Counted from the stretch's first letter, positions 22,460 through 38,300 are shown. The stretch: 64,000 nt of DNA from Lathyrus oleraceus (GCF_024323335.1 NC_066584.1:425344319-425408318), one strand, 5' to 3'. Numbers and translations are program-made. Notes: generated by a model not told the origin, from the letters alone.

Positions 22460-23101
22460 CAAGTTAATGAATTTCATCTTATTTAACTAAATGTTTATAT
22501 GTTTTGTACTTTCTAAAATACAATGTTCAAAAACACACTCCGAATTTTAAAACTCAGTGACATTTTTTAAAAAGAATTTCACCATTAATTATAATTAATA
22601 TTTAGATAAAAAATAGAAGTAATCATTAAAGTGAATTTACTTTCCAAGAACTTCTATCAAACACAGACATAGTAGGAAAAGGAGGAAATAACAAGAGAGC
22701 AAATACGTGAGCTGTGACGACATGGTGCGCGCCTTTTTGTTCTTACAATTAGTTACCATCAAGGTATTAAATATCTGTCAGCTTTCGAGTCGCAATAATG
22801 ATTTCTGTCAGTACATATGTTTATAACTGAATTATGTGATTTTGCATGATTCATTCACTAGGTAACTGTTGTGGACTGTGGAGTTACTTTTCACAAACAC
22901 ATGTGGTGGTATAAGTTATAGCTGCATGTGCAAATTTTAATTTCCAGTACTGCGATTTGGTCCACGAGGTTTATGATTTTAACTGCAATTTTCTGCATTA
23001 ACATCGACCGCGACACGACTGGGACCATCACTGCGACACGTTAACATTTAAGTAGGATTCTGGGTCGTAGCTAGCTAGAGAAGTTATACATATTCAGAGT
23101 T
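22098..23101. other. Upstream region of the ABC transporter gene
   Basis: AT-rich intergenic sequence with a (TA)n microsatellite at about 22421-22458. No gene or transposon ends were recognised. It presumably contains the promoter and transcription start of the ABC transporter gene; no convincing TATA box stands out. Confidence 0.5.
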
Positions 23102-23286
23102 GTAAGCAATATTTTCTTTTTCAATAATCTTCATATGGTTTACTTTTATTTATTTACTCTTACAAATCAATCAACTTGGTCATTTGTTTTCATGTGTGTT
23201 TGATGGCTTTTTTTGATAGGCTATAAACTTTTTTCTCTCAACAAAAGCATAATGTGTTAACTTTGTTGCTTTTTTTTTCTTTTCAG
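23102..23286 (+). other. Probable 5' UTR intron of the ABC transporter gene
   Basis: GTAAGC at 23102 and a long T-rich tract ending TTTTCAG at 23286 lie 19 bases before the start codon. This is inferred from splice-site shape only. Confidence 0.45.
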
Positions 23287-23305
23287 ATTTTGAGCAAGAG
23301 AGAGG

Positions 23306-26300
23306 ATGAAGAAAATGGCAGGATTTTGGAGTGTGTTTTGTGGGGAATCTGGTTGTTCAAAGCCTTGCAGCAGTTATTATGATGTTAAGTTTCTCGTTGA
23401 TCCTTCCACATGCATCAACCATTTCTTAGTATCTTGCTTTGATGTATTTTTTCTCATCCTGCTCCTATTTGTAATGATGATCCACAAGTTGTCATTAAAA
23501 CCATATCAGGGTATTATACATAGGCAAAGATATTCAAGTCTGCAACTAGTTTCTGCCATAACAAATGGTGTCCTTGGGTTGGTGCATTTGTTTTATGGCA
23601 TTTGGATTTTAGAAGACAAGTTGACGAAAAACCAAACGGCATTGCCTCTTGATTTGTGGTTGCTGGAATTGTTTCAGGGATTAACATGGTTGTTAGTTGG
23701 TTTAACATTAAGTCTTAAGTTTAAACAAATTCCAAGAGCATGGTTAAGGTTTTTTTCTATTCTAATCTTCTTAGTTTCTGCTATAAACTGTGCTTTATCC
23801 TTGTTTTATGTAATCGGTAGTATGCACTTGTCCTTCAAAGTAGGAGTGGATGTTCTATCTTTTCCTGGGGCAATTTTATTGCTATTATGCACATATAGGG
23901 AATCTAAGAGTAGTGACACTGACAGAGAAATCAATGGAAGCCTTTACGCTCCTTTAAATGGTGAGTCGAATAAAGACGATTCCGTTAGCTGTGTGACGCT
24001 ATTTGCGAAAGCTGGATTCTTCAGTAGGATTTCATTTTGGTGGCTGAATTCTTTGATGAAAAGTGGTAAAGAGAAAACACTTCAGGACGAAGATGTGCCG
24101 ATGTTGAGGGAGGAAGATAGAGCAGAAAGTTGTTATTCGATGTTTCTTGAGCAATTAAACAAGCAAAATCAGAAGGATCCATCCTCACAACCATCTGTTT
24201 TGAAGACAATGGTTTTATGCCATTGGAAAGAAATTTTGATATCAGGATTCTTTGCAATGCTCAAGGTACTTGCACTTTCTTCTGGACCTTTGCTTCTCAA
24301 TTCCTTTATATTAGTTGCTGAGGGTTATGAGAGTTTCAAATATCAAGGTTTTGTGTTGGCCATATCACTTTTCTTTATAAAAATTATAGAATCTCTATCA
24401 CAAAGGCAGTGGTATTTCCGGTCGAGACTCGTCGGTCTCAAAGTTAAGTCACTGCTTACAGCTGCAATCTATAAAAAACAATTGAGGTTGTCCAATTCTG
24501 CGAGATTGGCGCACTCTAGTGGTGAGATAATGAATTATGTAACCGTGGATGCTTATAGAATCGGAGAATTTCCTTACTGGTTTCACCAAACATGGACAAC
24601 AAGCTTCCAACTATGTATCTCGTTGGTAATACTTTTCCGTGCAGTTGGGCTAGCTACAATTGCATCCTTGGTTGTGATAGTTATCACAGTACTTTGCAAT
24701 ACACCACTTGCAAAGTTACAACACAAGTTTCAAAGCAAATTAATGGTTGCACAAGATGAGAGATTGAAGGCTATTTCTGAGGCTCTTGTGAATATGAAGG
24801 TACTGAAGTTGTATGCATGGGAAACCAGTTTTAAAAACTCTATAGAAGGATTACGGAATGAGGAACTCAAATGGTTGTCTGCAGTGCAATTGAGAAAGGC
24901 ATACAACACATTTCTCTTTTGGTCGTCACCGGTTATGGTCTCTGCTGCTACGTTCGGAGCATGTTATTTTCTTAACGTTCCTTTGCATGCGAATAATGTT
25001 TTCACTTTCGTGGCAACTTTACGCCTTGTTCAAGATCCAATTAGAACTATCCCTGACGTTATTGGGGTGGTTATTCAGGCAAAAGTTGCTTTCGCTCGGA
25101 TTTTAAAATTCTTGGAGGCACCCGAACTGCAGAGTGAAAATATTGGGAAGAGGTGTTCAGAAGACAATACAAGGGGCTCAATTTCAATCAAGTCTGCTGA
25201 ATTTTCATGGGAAGATAGTAATGTGTCAAAGTCAACTTTGAGAAATATAAATTTGGAAGTTAGCCCTGGACAAAAGGTCGCGATTTGTGGTGAGGTTGGC
25301 TCAGGCAAATCAACTCTCTTAGCAGCAATTCTCAGAGAAGTTCCTATCACTCAAGGAAAAGTAAGATTTTGCTTTTATTTAATTGTATAAACGTTTCCAT
25401 ACTTTCATTATTTATAACCTTTATATCACTTGGCATGTAAATTCAACTTTTTGTACATTTGAGTACTAATAGTAAAAGGTATTGGATTATCTTTTCTGGA
25501 ATACAGATTGATGTTTATGGGAAGTTTGCGTATGTTTCTCAAACAGCATGGATACAGACAGGTTCAATAAGGGATAATATATTGTTTGGATCACCTATGG
25601 ATGTTCAAAAATATCAGAAAACTCTTCATAGGTCTTCACTAGTGAAAGATCTTGAGCTGTTTCCTCATGGTGATCTCACTGAAATAGGAGAGAGAGGGGT
25701 TAACTTAAGTGGTGGTCAGAAGCAACGAGTTCAACTTGCTCGTGCTCTTTATCAGAATGCTGATATATATCTTTTGGATGATCCATTCAGTGCTGTTGAT
25801 GCACAAACTGCCTCAAATTTGTTTAATGTAATGATAAATTCACTTCTTTACATACTGTGTTCATAATACAGCACGCAGGCGCGCACATACACACTTTAAG
25901 TACTGTAGTTGGTTATGCTTATGACACAATTAACTGGACAGGAATACATTATGGAAGGACTTGCTGGGAAGACAGTTTTTCTTGTGACTCATCAAGTTGA
26001 CTTCCTTCCAGCATTTGACTTTGTTTTGGTAATTTTATACATCATTGAAGCAATGATTATGTTTGTCATTGTTCTAACTCAAAATTAGAACATTATTTCA
26101 TAATCTTTGGCTGACTGAAAATTATGCATGGACACAATGATTTCGCGGTACAGTTGATGTCAGACGGCAAAATCCTACAAGCTGCTTCGTATCACCATTT
26201 GTTGACCTCAAGCAAAGATTTTCAGGACCTTGTGAATGCTCACAAAGAGACTGCTGGTTCTGACCGGCTTGTGGATGTTACTTCTTCTGAAAGAAATTCA

Positions 26301-29170
26301 AATTCTGCCAAAGAGATAAGAAAAACATATGTGGAGAAGGAAAAAAAATTTGAAGCACCAGAAGGAGATCAATTGATTAAGCAAGAAGAGAGAGAAACTG
26401 GAGACCAGGGGTTTAAGCCTTACTTAACGTACCTGAAGCAGAACAATGGATACATATACTTCTCCGCGGCTTCTATTTGTCATCTTATATTTGTGATTGG
26501 TCAAATATTGCAAAACTCGTGGATGGCTGCTAATGTTGACAATCCTAAAGTCAGCACTTTGAGATTGATTCTAGTTTACTTGTTGATTGGAGTTACTTCA
26601 ACAGTGTTCTTATTGCTGAGAAGTCTTTTTCCAGTTGCTTTGGGCCTTCAATCTTCAAAGTCTTTATTTTTACAGCTACTTAACTCCCTTTTTCGTGCAC
26701 CTATGTCGTTTTATGATTCCACACCTTTGGGACGGATACTTAGTAGGGTAAGAATATTAAACAGTCCTTTCTCTTTCCATTTTTTCATCTAAGTTAACGC
26801 AATGAATGGGAAATACTTATGCTTTGACTATTACTTCTTTGTTTAGGTCTCTTCTGATCTCAGCATTGTTGATCTCGATGTTCCATGTGGTCTTCTTTTC
26901 GCCGTGGGAGCTACTTGCAATTGTTATGCTAGTCTAACTGTTTTAGCAGTAGTAACTTGGCAAGTCTTGTTTGTCTCCATACCAATGCTCTATTTTACAC
27001 TGCGGTTGCAGGTAATGAACAAACTCTTTGAATTAAATTGCAGTGATGATTTGGTGTTCTGTTTTTACATTAATACGTTATAATTATCTTTCATAAATTA
27101 AAAATGGGCTCGTTGAATTTTTTTTTCTCCATACAGAGATACTACTTTGCTTCAGCAAAAGAACTGATGCGGATGAATGGCACAACAAAATCCTTTGTAG
27201 CTAACCATCTTGCTGAATCAGTTGCCGGAGCTGTGACAATAAGGGCTTTTGAAGAGGAAGATCGTTTTTTCGCAAAGAACCTTGATCTAATCGATATCAA
27301 TGCTACTCCTTTCTTTCATAGTTTTGCTGCAAATGAGTGGTTGATTCAACGGTTAGAAACAGTCAGTGCTGTTGTTCTTGCATCTGCCGCACTGTGTATA
27401 GTTGTACTTCCACCCGGAACATTTTCCTCTGGTGAGACTTCTTCTATTAGTGCCTTTATAATTTCCCTTTTATTGTTTTCTTAACCATAGTTGTGTTTTA
27501 TGCAAGTAGTAAAATTTCAACATATTTCAGGATTTATTGGCATGGCTCTCTCTTATGGCCTTTCCCTTAATGCTTCCCTAGTATTTTCAATTCAAAATCA
27601 ATGCAATATAGCAAATTACATAATATCAGTGGAGAGGCTAAATCAATATATGCATGTACCAAGTGAGGCTCCTGAAGTAATAGAAGGAAATCGCCCTCCG
27701 GTGAATTGGCCAGTTGTTGGTAGAGTAGAATTACAGGAACTCAAGGTATTTGTTATTATTTTGAAACTCGTTTGCATAATGTTCTCTTCAAAATGTGAGC
27801 TTAAACTGAAACACATGATTTGTTTCATGATATCGGAACAGATACGGTACAGGCATGATACACCACTAGTACTCCGCGGAATTACATGCACATTCGAAGG
27901 AGGACACAAAATTGGTATAGTTGGTCGAACAGGAAGCGGCAAGACCACTCTTATTGGTGCTTTATTTCGTCTAGTCGAGCCAGCAGGTGGAAAAATCATT
28001 GTTGATGGCATTGACATTTGTTCTATTGGACTTCATGATTTGAGGTCGCGCTTTGGTATTATACCTCAGGATCCTACTCTTTTTAATGGAACAGTCAGAT
28101 ACAATTTGGATCCCTTATTTCAACATTCTGATCAAGAGATATGGGAGGTAGTATTATTACCTGCTAAGTTACTTTTCAGCATTTAATTAATAACAACATG
28201 GAGTTTTTTCTTCCTGTTTATTTAATCATCTCTATTTTCAAGTTCCAATAATTAAGGTGGACTAATTGCGATTTCTTTACAAAGGTTCTTGGCAAGTGTC
28301 AGTTGCAAGAGGCTGTCCAAGAGAAAGAAGGTGGTTTAGACTCATCAGGTACATTTTCATGTTTTGCTAACACAACTTTGCAGTGAACAATTCCTGTCTA
28401 GTGTTGTGATTGGATAAGTTTATTTGAACTTAACTGCTATAATAAAAACTTGGAATGTCTATGAAAACAACTAATAGCCTATATGACAACAGTTTGAATA
28501 TATTTTTTCTTTTGTTATAGAAATAACTCATACATAAGCACTTTATGATAAGCACTGATGTCATAAATGTTTATTTAAGTTGTTTATCCAAACAATAGCC
28601 GACCTCACTTAGTGGGATAAGGCTTGGTTGCTGTTGTTGTATCCAAACAGTAGTTCTTGATACCAATGTTTAGTAACAAATTGTTATACAGTTGTTGAAG
28701 ATGGGGCCAATTGGAGCATGGGACAACGACAATTGTTCTGTTTGGGCCGTGCTTTGCTGAGGAGAAGTCGGGTATTGGTGCTCGATGAAGCAACCGCGTC
28801 AATTGATAATGCAACTGACTTGATTCTGCAGAAAACTATTAGGACTGAGTTTGCAGATTGTACGGTAATCACGGTAGCTCACAGGATACCGACCGTGATG
28901 GATTGCACAAAGGTTCTTTCCATCAGTGATGGTAAGTAGCATATTAATTACTCTTGTTGATTTAGCACATTTGAAAATTTAGCAATGTTTTGGAGAGAGA
29001 ATTTGATCCTTTCATTATTTTGTTCTAAGAAAATAAAACGTGCAATTGAATTTTCAGGAAAACTGGTAGAGTATGATGACCCGATGAAGTTGATGAAGAG
29101 AGAAGGATCGTTGTTCGGGAAGCTTGTCAAAGAATACTGGTCTCATTTTCAATCTGCAGAGTCTCATTAA
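23306..29170 (+). CDS. ABCC10-like: ABC transporter C family protein, ABCC10-like, 11 exons, intact
   Basis: Exons: 23306-25360, 25507-25827, 25942-26028, 26154-26747, 26847-27011, 27137-27431, 27531-27745, 27842-28147, 28285-28348, 28692-28931 and 29058-29170. All introns are GT-AG, phases agree throughout and the sum is 4455 bp (1484 aa), the usual ABCC length. Order: N-terminal TMD0, TMD1, NBD1 with Walker [10 protein letters not shown] (about 662-670), signature LSGGQ (752-756) and Walker B IYLLDD (772-777); TMD2; NBD2 with Walker A GRTGSGKT (1272-1279), signature NWSMGQRQ (near 1376) and Walker B VLVLDE (1395-1400). This is a full-length MRP-type ATP-driven pump, placed in vacuolar or plasma membrane by family knowledge. 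FCGESGCS at the N-terminus and the NBD sequences suggest the ABCC10 (MRP14) branch. A second ATG at 23315 has the better context and may be the real start. The substrate is unknown. Confidence 0.93.
28586..28653 (+). mobile_element. 5'-truncated SINE-like fragment in ABC transporter intron 9
   Basis: A 42-bp piece (28599-28640), containing CACTTAGTGGGATAAGGC and ending in a TTGCTGTTGTTGT tail, is flanked by a 13-bp duplication ATCCAAACA(A/G)TAG at 28586-28598 and 28641-28653. The tail resembles 3' ends of plant SINEs. The long target duplication fits LINE-driven insertion. Family assignment needs a database search. Confidence 0.6.
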
Positions 29171-29579
29171 AGCTGAAAATGTTTCTAGGTTTTGTAGGAT
29201 TGGCGAAAAGCCAAAAACGGAAAATAAAAGTAGATGTAACATGTATTATTAAATTTGGACAAACACTGGATCCTAGGTAGAAGAAAATGATGCAAAAGAA
29301 TTCAATTATAGTTGAGGTATTGGCAGTTTCACACTATTGTACAATGCTTTGGAACTTTAGATAAACTTCCTTGACCAATTCACCAGATGCTACATCTCCT
29401 TTAATATATCGGTATAGATTATATAAATTCTCATTTTAATTTTGCAAAGACACTCCAAATGATAGGTGAGACTTCATAAACAAAGTGATTCCTGATCACA
29501 TAGCACCTAGTAAGAAAACCTACTTGAATGTGCTGCTTATTCTAAATACATAATAAGGACTATAGATTTATGTAGTTAA
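29171..29579. other. Convergent intergenic region with ABC transporter polyadenylation signal
   Basis: This 409-bp spacer separates the two convergent host genes. AATAAA at 29223-29228, 53 bases after the transporter stop codon, is a likely polyadenylation signal. No matching signal for the chitinase gene was convincing on the other strand. Confidence 0.5.
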
Positions 29580-30902
<1,323 letters not shown>

Positions 30903-32290
30903 TCTAATACCCCATTTTAATCTAAATATCTAATGTTCCTAATTAGTAAAATTAATGGTAAATATTAGAATTCAGTGAGAATTTTGAAGGGGCATAATAG
31001 AGAATTCATATAAGTGGAAGGGCAATTACATATATTTAATTTATTTTGGTCGGTTGAATGCTACGGTAAAAGTGAGAAAGTTAATCAATCAGAAACTAAT
31101 TTGAATTAATAGAATTATTGGGAGTGTGAGAATTAATTAAACAAATATTAGAAGTAATATTGGAATTGAAAAGTTATTCATTTTATTTATTTTTTTAATT
31201 CGTAAGTAATAGAAATTAGTGAAATTTGAAGAGTTTTAAAGAAAATAATTAGTAATAAGAAAATAGAATAATTGGGATGTGGTGAGACATTGATATAAAA
31301 TAAAAAGAAATTAGGTTAAATGGTGGGAGTTAGAGAAAGTTGGAAAATCAGAAACGTGAAAGAGACAAAAGTTGGAAAAGAGGCCAACTTGGATAGCAAG
31401 GGTTGAAAAGAGAGGATCACCATTGTTAGAGTTTGTTGTTGGAGAAAATCTAAGGCAACAAGAGAGGGGGAATTAATTCACTTATAGCTGTTTTGATTAC
31501 ATAGATGATAGAGAGTGATCATTAACCTTTTTCCTTCCTTTAATAGAGTTTTGTTGAGTTTTTGGATTTATAGATGGTTGTATAAACCTCTCTAAATCAA
31601 TGTATGGTAATTATTGTTGTTTGATGTTGATTTTATGCTTAATTTAGTGATAAAATTCGTATGCAATGTGAAATTTTTGAGTCATGTGTTCTTAATGTTG
31701 TGCTTAAAAAGTGATGAACATGCTAATATATTGATGGTTAAATGATGTTGGATATGTAATATATGTATTATATGTTGTTTTAATTGTTATAGTATTACGG
31801 TATGTCGAATTATGAACGTGCTGGATTTTACGGAATCAAAAAAAGGCAGAATTCTGCATTCTGCAGTGGTGACGGACGTCACCTCTGTGACGGTCCAACC
31901 GCCATTGAGTCGACCAAGCTGCCAGGCGTCAGGTCCAACTGCCATTGAGTGGAACAAGCTGCCAGGCGTCAGGTCCAACTGCCATTGAGTGGAACAAGCT
32001 GACAGACGCCAACTGGGTGACGCTCAATCATCACTAGCCAGATTGATTTTGTTAGATATTATTTTTATCATAATTTTAATTTTTCCGTAACTCTAAAAAG
32101 TTAACGCGAAGTTCTACCTCATTGTAACGTCATAAGAGGTTAACATTCGATTTAAAAATGAAACCGTTAGAGTGATCTTATATTATATTAATTTTATTAT
32201 GTTGATCGGTTTAGAGATGAAACCAATTTTGAGTTTTGAAGATGGAGATAGTGGTAAGCAGGACGATCTCAAATCATTTAGAGGCTCTAT
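30903..32290 (+). repeat. Relic chromovirus LTR (truncated or solo)
   Basis: In the orientation opposite to the chromovirus at 10770, this AT-rich segment has a related layout. It starts TCTAATACCCC (compare TGTAACACCCC), has an AACGTGAAAG segment, then GCAGAATGCAGAATTCT on its minus strand (31848-31864, identical to 12265-12281) next to GATTCCGTAAAA, followed by a short tandem array. No coding region flanks it. The right end is unclear and may be cut by the Helitron cluster. Confidence 0.55.
31892..32010. repeat. Three-copy 40-bp tandem repeat in relic LTR
   Basis: GGTCCAACYGCCATTGAGT begins at 31892, 31932 and 31972. The second and third copies are almost identical, the first has CGACC for GAACA differences, and the third degenerates at GACAGACGCC. 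Confidence 0.9.
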
Positions 32291-32453
32291 TCAAATACTA
32301 AAACTAGACTTTTAAATATAAAAAAAATTATATTCAATTTAAATTGTAAATAACTTCAATAACATAAAAATAATCATTTTATAAATAACATAAAACTAAA
32401 TATCAAAATAAAGTTTTTTACGGTTCAAAATTGTTTTAATCTATCTATCTATA

Positions 32454-32600
<147 letters not shown>

Positions 32601-35175
32601 GATACAATATTTTGGAGTGACTTTTATTTTTTTCAAAATTATCCTTATTTAATTTTTTAATTTTTTAATAAATAATAAAATAAATTGTGTGATAATAACT
32701 TCTTGGTAATTATCACTTGAATTTACAACAATATAACCTCCATATTCTTCCATTTAGAAGTTACAAATAATGCATCAATATAATTTCTTGATAGTTACCA
32801 CTTGAATCTATACCTATATATAAAGAGGATAGAATGTTTTGGAGTGATTTTTATTTTTTCCAAAATTATCCTTATTTAATTTTTTAATTTTTTAATAAAT
32901 AATAAAATAAAATTGTGATAATAACTTCTTGGTAGTTACCACTTAAATTTACAACAATCTAAAATGGTTTGACTATATCCCAATTCACTCTCCTTTTGAT
33001 TTTTATCTCCTTTGGGTTCTTCATATTACTTAAACCATCATATTTGCTTTAAAGTTGATTTTAAAGAGGAAATATGAGAAATTTGGGAAATGATTTATCT
33101 ATAATTGATAAGTGATTTAGCACTAAACTTTTACTTTCACCATTTTTTTTTTCTGTCTTTCTAATTATTATATTTCATTTTACTTGACCGTAATTGTTAT
33201 TAAAATATATGAAATTATTAGTTAATTTTTATATTTTATACTAAAGTTGTGTTTTTATATGAGAAACTGATTTTTTCCTTTATGTGTTGTTTTATTGCAC
33301 ATGAACATATAAATAACTTTTTGAGATAAAAAGAGAAGGAGATGGAAAAAAGAGAAGGAAAAGAGGGAAGATTTTGGATTTTGAGTGACATCAACATGGA
33401 AGCTATTATCAAGAGAAATGTAGAATATGACTGCCAACCCTCAACACATTGATATTAACCGGAGAGATCTTTCATGTTGGTGGCATTAATGACCATACGA
33501 CATATATTTTTTTCAATTTCTCACATTGATCAAATTTAACATTAGTATGATGATTAAGAAGAAACAAACTCATTATAATGATAGCGGCAAATATGCACAT
33601 GTTTTCTTTTTTGTTTTTATTTGAGATTCAGTATAATGATCAACTATTGCATATTCTCATAGATGATTTATTTATTTGTCTGTATTCTATGATATTTTTA
33701 AATCTATGTCCACAATTTTCTTATTTAAGTTTTGCCATTAATTGTTTTAAAGAACAAATATAACATGCCTATAATTACCAAATTTGCTAAAACATATAGT
33801 CTATTATTTCATTAAGTTTGTTGATTCAATTTATTTTATATTATTATATTTCTGATTTTTACTGTATATAGTATTACATAATAGATGATTAATGATTACT
33901 ATTTGTCATTTTAATGACATTTATCTTGAGATATTTTTTCTACTACAAATCCTTCTATCTATATTTGACTCTGATTCATATAATTTCCCCTCTTTCTTTT
34001 CTATTTAGTTAAAAATCGAAATAGATTTATGGACAGAAAATTGTTTTACGTGTGTGCATACTAAAAAAGTGGAGATAAATTATAAATTAAGATAAATAAT
34101 AGGAGAGATATGATGCTAAGAAAAAGAATAGGAAACAATTTAAAACAATTTAGAATTTAACAACTTAGAAGTACAATATGATTTTTAATTATTATAATAT
34201 GTCATTTGCATTATTAAATTGGTTCCTAGAATTTAACACTGAAGTATTTCAGAGAACCTATGACATCTTACTTTAAATTCTAATAAATTCTAATTAGTGT
34301 ATCTATAACTATCTATAATGGGGATATGATAGTTTGAAGTGACCTATTTTCATTCCAAATATATCTTTATTCCAACCAACCCATTATTCATGGATTACTA
34401 TTACTAATCAAAATATTCAACTTCCTCATTTAATTTAATTAAAACAAATAGTATTATCATGAGTACCATATACAACACACTCATCAAAAACAAAATAAAA
34501 ATTAAAAATTTAGAGAGAGAATGAAAGGGAAAAAGAAGAAAAAAATGCATGTTCTTAGTATTGGATTTAGTGATTCAGAAGTTTATTACCGTCTTTCAAA
34601 AATTTAATGCAGGCTTCCCAATTGCGACAAGTAGGATCGAGCAAGACGTGGGGCGTAGAAGTTTATTTGATCATTTCTTATTTTGACATGCTTTTCGAGA
34701 TATGGTGGTGTATAAGATGAGATTTTCGAGATATGGTGGTGCAGAAGATGATAGATTATGGATTTGTTGACTATCAAGTGTTTTTCTTATAGCGTTGATT
34801 ATGTACTAATTATTTTCATGATTATCAAAATATTATATGCGAATACTTTCTTTTTTTATCATGTTTCATAGATTTATTGGCCACCGTAGCATCCGACACT
34901 CTATTGCAAGTGAATTAAATACCAATTATATTTGTAACATTTTTGCTGATGTTCTTTATAATGTTGGTCAATATTGTGAAATCAAAGGAAAATAATAGAT
35001 TTAGAAAAAAATTAGAAAATAAAAATAGATATTCAAATGAAAATAGGGAGAAATTTAATAATACAAAAGATAAAATTGGTTGGAAAAGATAGAAATATTT
35101 ATTTATTTATTTATATATAATTAAGATAATAAATATTCACTTTCAATATATTACAGTAAAATTATTACTTAAATA

Positions 35176-35291
<116 letters not shown>

Positions 35292-36022
35292 ATTTTGATT
35301 TCTCAAATTTAAGTCATAATTTACTAAAATATGTTGAAAGTGAATATATATCATCTTAATTTTATTTTTATGAGTAATATTCTTTTTATCATGACATATG
35401 TGAAAAATATCATAATAGATATACACACGTAAGCGCACTAAAAAAACGGACAAACGGACATCGGAGTAAAAACAAAAATTCGGTGTAGCGCAATAAGGAG
35501 ACTTGAAAATGGCCACGGGCTCAAATTAGATTTTCTTGATCCCACATTGCTTAGTTGAGATATATTTTGAATGTATTCTTTGATGATATGACATTTCTTT
35601 ATGTATTTATAGTTTTTTAAATCTCAAGAGCGCATTAATAAAATGGTGTATTAAAAATTGATTTGAATCTTTATAAGGTAAAAAAAACTATATTACACTA
35701 CTTACTATTAATTTTACTATTTTTTTCTCTATAAAAAATTCTAATTTGAGAGTCTTACATTTTTTGTTTACTATGGAAAATAATTGCAATGAAAAAGAAA
35801 ATATTTCGAATAAAGATTTCATGTTCAACATTCCTTTTAAAGAAGGTCATTGATTACACAATACCAATAGTACTTTGCATGATTTAATATAATTTTGAAT
35901 ATCTTTGTTTACCATTTTTAAAATGTAATAATATTATTTTTAATATGACGTAAAATACAAACCTTATAAAAAGAAAAACAAACATTTATATTTCTCTGTT
36001 GTGCGCATTAAAAAAAACGGAC

Positions 36023-36055
36023 AGACGGGCACGGGAGTGCCCGTCTGAACGCTAG
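36023..36055 (+). other. Helitron 3' terminus 1: hairpin and CTAG
   Basis: GACGGGCAC, loop GGGA, GTGCCCGTC, then TGAACG and CTAG. The next bases (36056) are TCTATAACTATATATAAAGG, the 5' start of another copy. Confidence 0.8.
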
Positions 36056-37802
36056 TCTATAACTATATATAAAGGGGATAGAGAATTTTGGTATGGCCTT
36101 AATTTATTCCTTAATTACCCCTCAACTTCTATTAATAGTAACTGTATTTTGTAATAGATTTTATTTAATCGGAAACATTAATTTCAAAATGGAACAAAGA
36201 CACAATTCACTTTTTTTATAAAATAAGAGGCTTTAGCTTGTGGCATTTTAGATTTTTTAAAAAGTTTCCGTTTGTGGCAGTTTATATATCATATGAAAAT
36301 AAATATTGAAATATTACCTGTAACATGGAATTATGGATGAAACATTAATGTCCGTCACTAACATAAATGAATAGTATCAAGTAATCTGGTCTGTAGATGG
36401 AAGTCATCATCTACCCTTCACTTGGACATTTAAAACGGTAACAATGTTTGTTAGGAAGAAAGATAGATTTTTGTTGCTTTACAATTTATTCATGTATATT
36501 TTATTTTACCAAAATCATAATGGAAGAAATATAACTTCTTTTGCATTAAAAATGCAATTCACTCTCGCCCTATCTTTATATTTTATTTTCAAAAATGTTT
36601 CTATTAAATATTCTTTTTAATGTTTGAATAGGAAAAGTGGACACAGTGCAATGAAAACAGAAGTGGGAAGCCCATGTAGATATGGAAGGTGACGTTACTT
36701 GGTGACTATGTTGTGAGTGGGATATGGAGGCTTCGTGAGGGCATGCAAACTGATTATCAAGATATTATTAATTTTCATAGTGGAAAATTCCAAACAACTG
36801 AATGCCTTAGATACTCATGTCCATCTTCATCTCCACTTACTCTTTTCATGAGTATGCAACAAGGTTGTTTTGTATTATTGGGTTAAATACTCTTTGTTGA
36901 ATTTTATAAGATAAAGATAACTATCATATTATATTAAGTGTTTGCTCTTGAGATTAAGAGTTTTATTGAAACAGTATATTGTTTTTTAATTTTTATACCT
37001 CATCTTTTTTTAATAAATATTAGTTTGTAATGGAATGTCATAGTTTTCATTGATTCTTGATCTGATATATGTCTATAATCTATAATTTATAACAATATAT
37101 AATAGGAATACACAAATTTGATATGGATTTTTTTTCTTTCCTTTTTACCCCTACCATTTAATGACTAAACAACTATCACACTCAACAAACTACTATAAAA
37201 CTCCTCGATTGAACACTTAAAACAATAAAAATAATACACGTTAGAAATGAAAATATAACCGCAAAACCGAGCATACGGCGAGAATTCTTGAGGATGAAAG
37301 GATTTTCTTCCCATCAACATTGCATAGGGGATGCAAGAAATCTTTAATGGGAATTGCCAGAAGGTATTTTTGCATTCCACTGAAAATTATTTGGATTTAT
37401 GAGTGAAATAGGAAGTCTTATCATGGGAAATTGGAATAAAAAATATTCTAAGAAATTAGTATTTGTTTAGTATAGAGTTTGGGGATGAATAATTAAAAAA
37501 TAAATAAATAAATAAAAAGGAAGATGAATTTTGCTGTGTGCTGCTGTATTGGTCTTACGAATGTTTTTTAAATTTTATTTTATGTTTCAATTTCATGCTA
37601 ACAAAAGTATCATTATGATTTGTAGGCTTATGAATAAATATTATAGAAACAAGACAACAAAGCAGGGAAAAAAATGCAATATTGTTTTGTTATTCAATTT
37701 GGATGAATCTATAAAGTTCATGTAAATATTTGTTTTATAAATTAATTTGTAATTTTGAATATTGTTTTGTTATTCAATTAATGACCTATAAACTATTAAT
37801 CA

Positions 37803-37873
37803 ACTTGAGTGGTCCCATATATGTATGACATATCATCATTTTTAATTACTCCAAATGATGATATCACAAATTT

Positions 37874-37940
<67 letters not shown>

Positions 37941-38136
37941 TGTGGCAGAAATCAACCATAAAATTATTTTATCCTTTAGTCAGATAGACTCAAGAAGACA
38001 AAGATGATTTGTCTTTGTGGAGTTTGTAATCAAGTTTTGATTATAATGGATTGAGTCCTTAGAGAGACTTGAGTGGTCCCATATATGTATGACATTTCAT
38101 CATTTTTAATTACTCCAAATGATGATATCACAAATT

Positions 38137-38182
<46 letters not shown>

Positions 38183-38300
38183 GTGGCAGAAATCAACCAT
38201 AATTTTTTTTTATCCTTTAGTCAGATAGACTCAAGAAGACAAAGATGATTTGTCTTTGTGGAGTTTGTAATCAAGTTTTGATTATAGTGGATTGAGTCCT

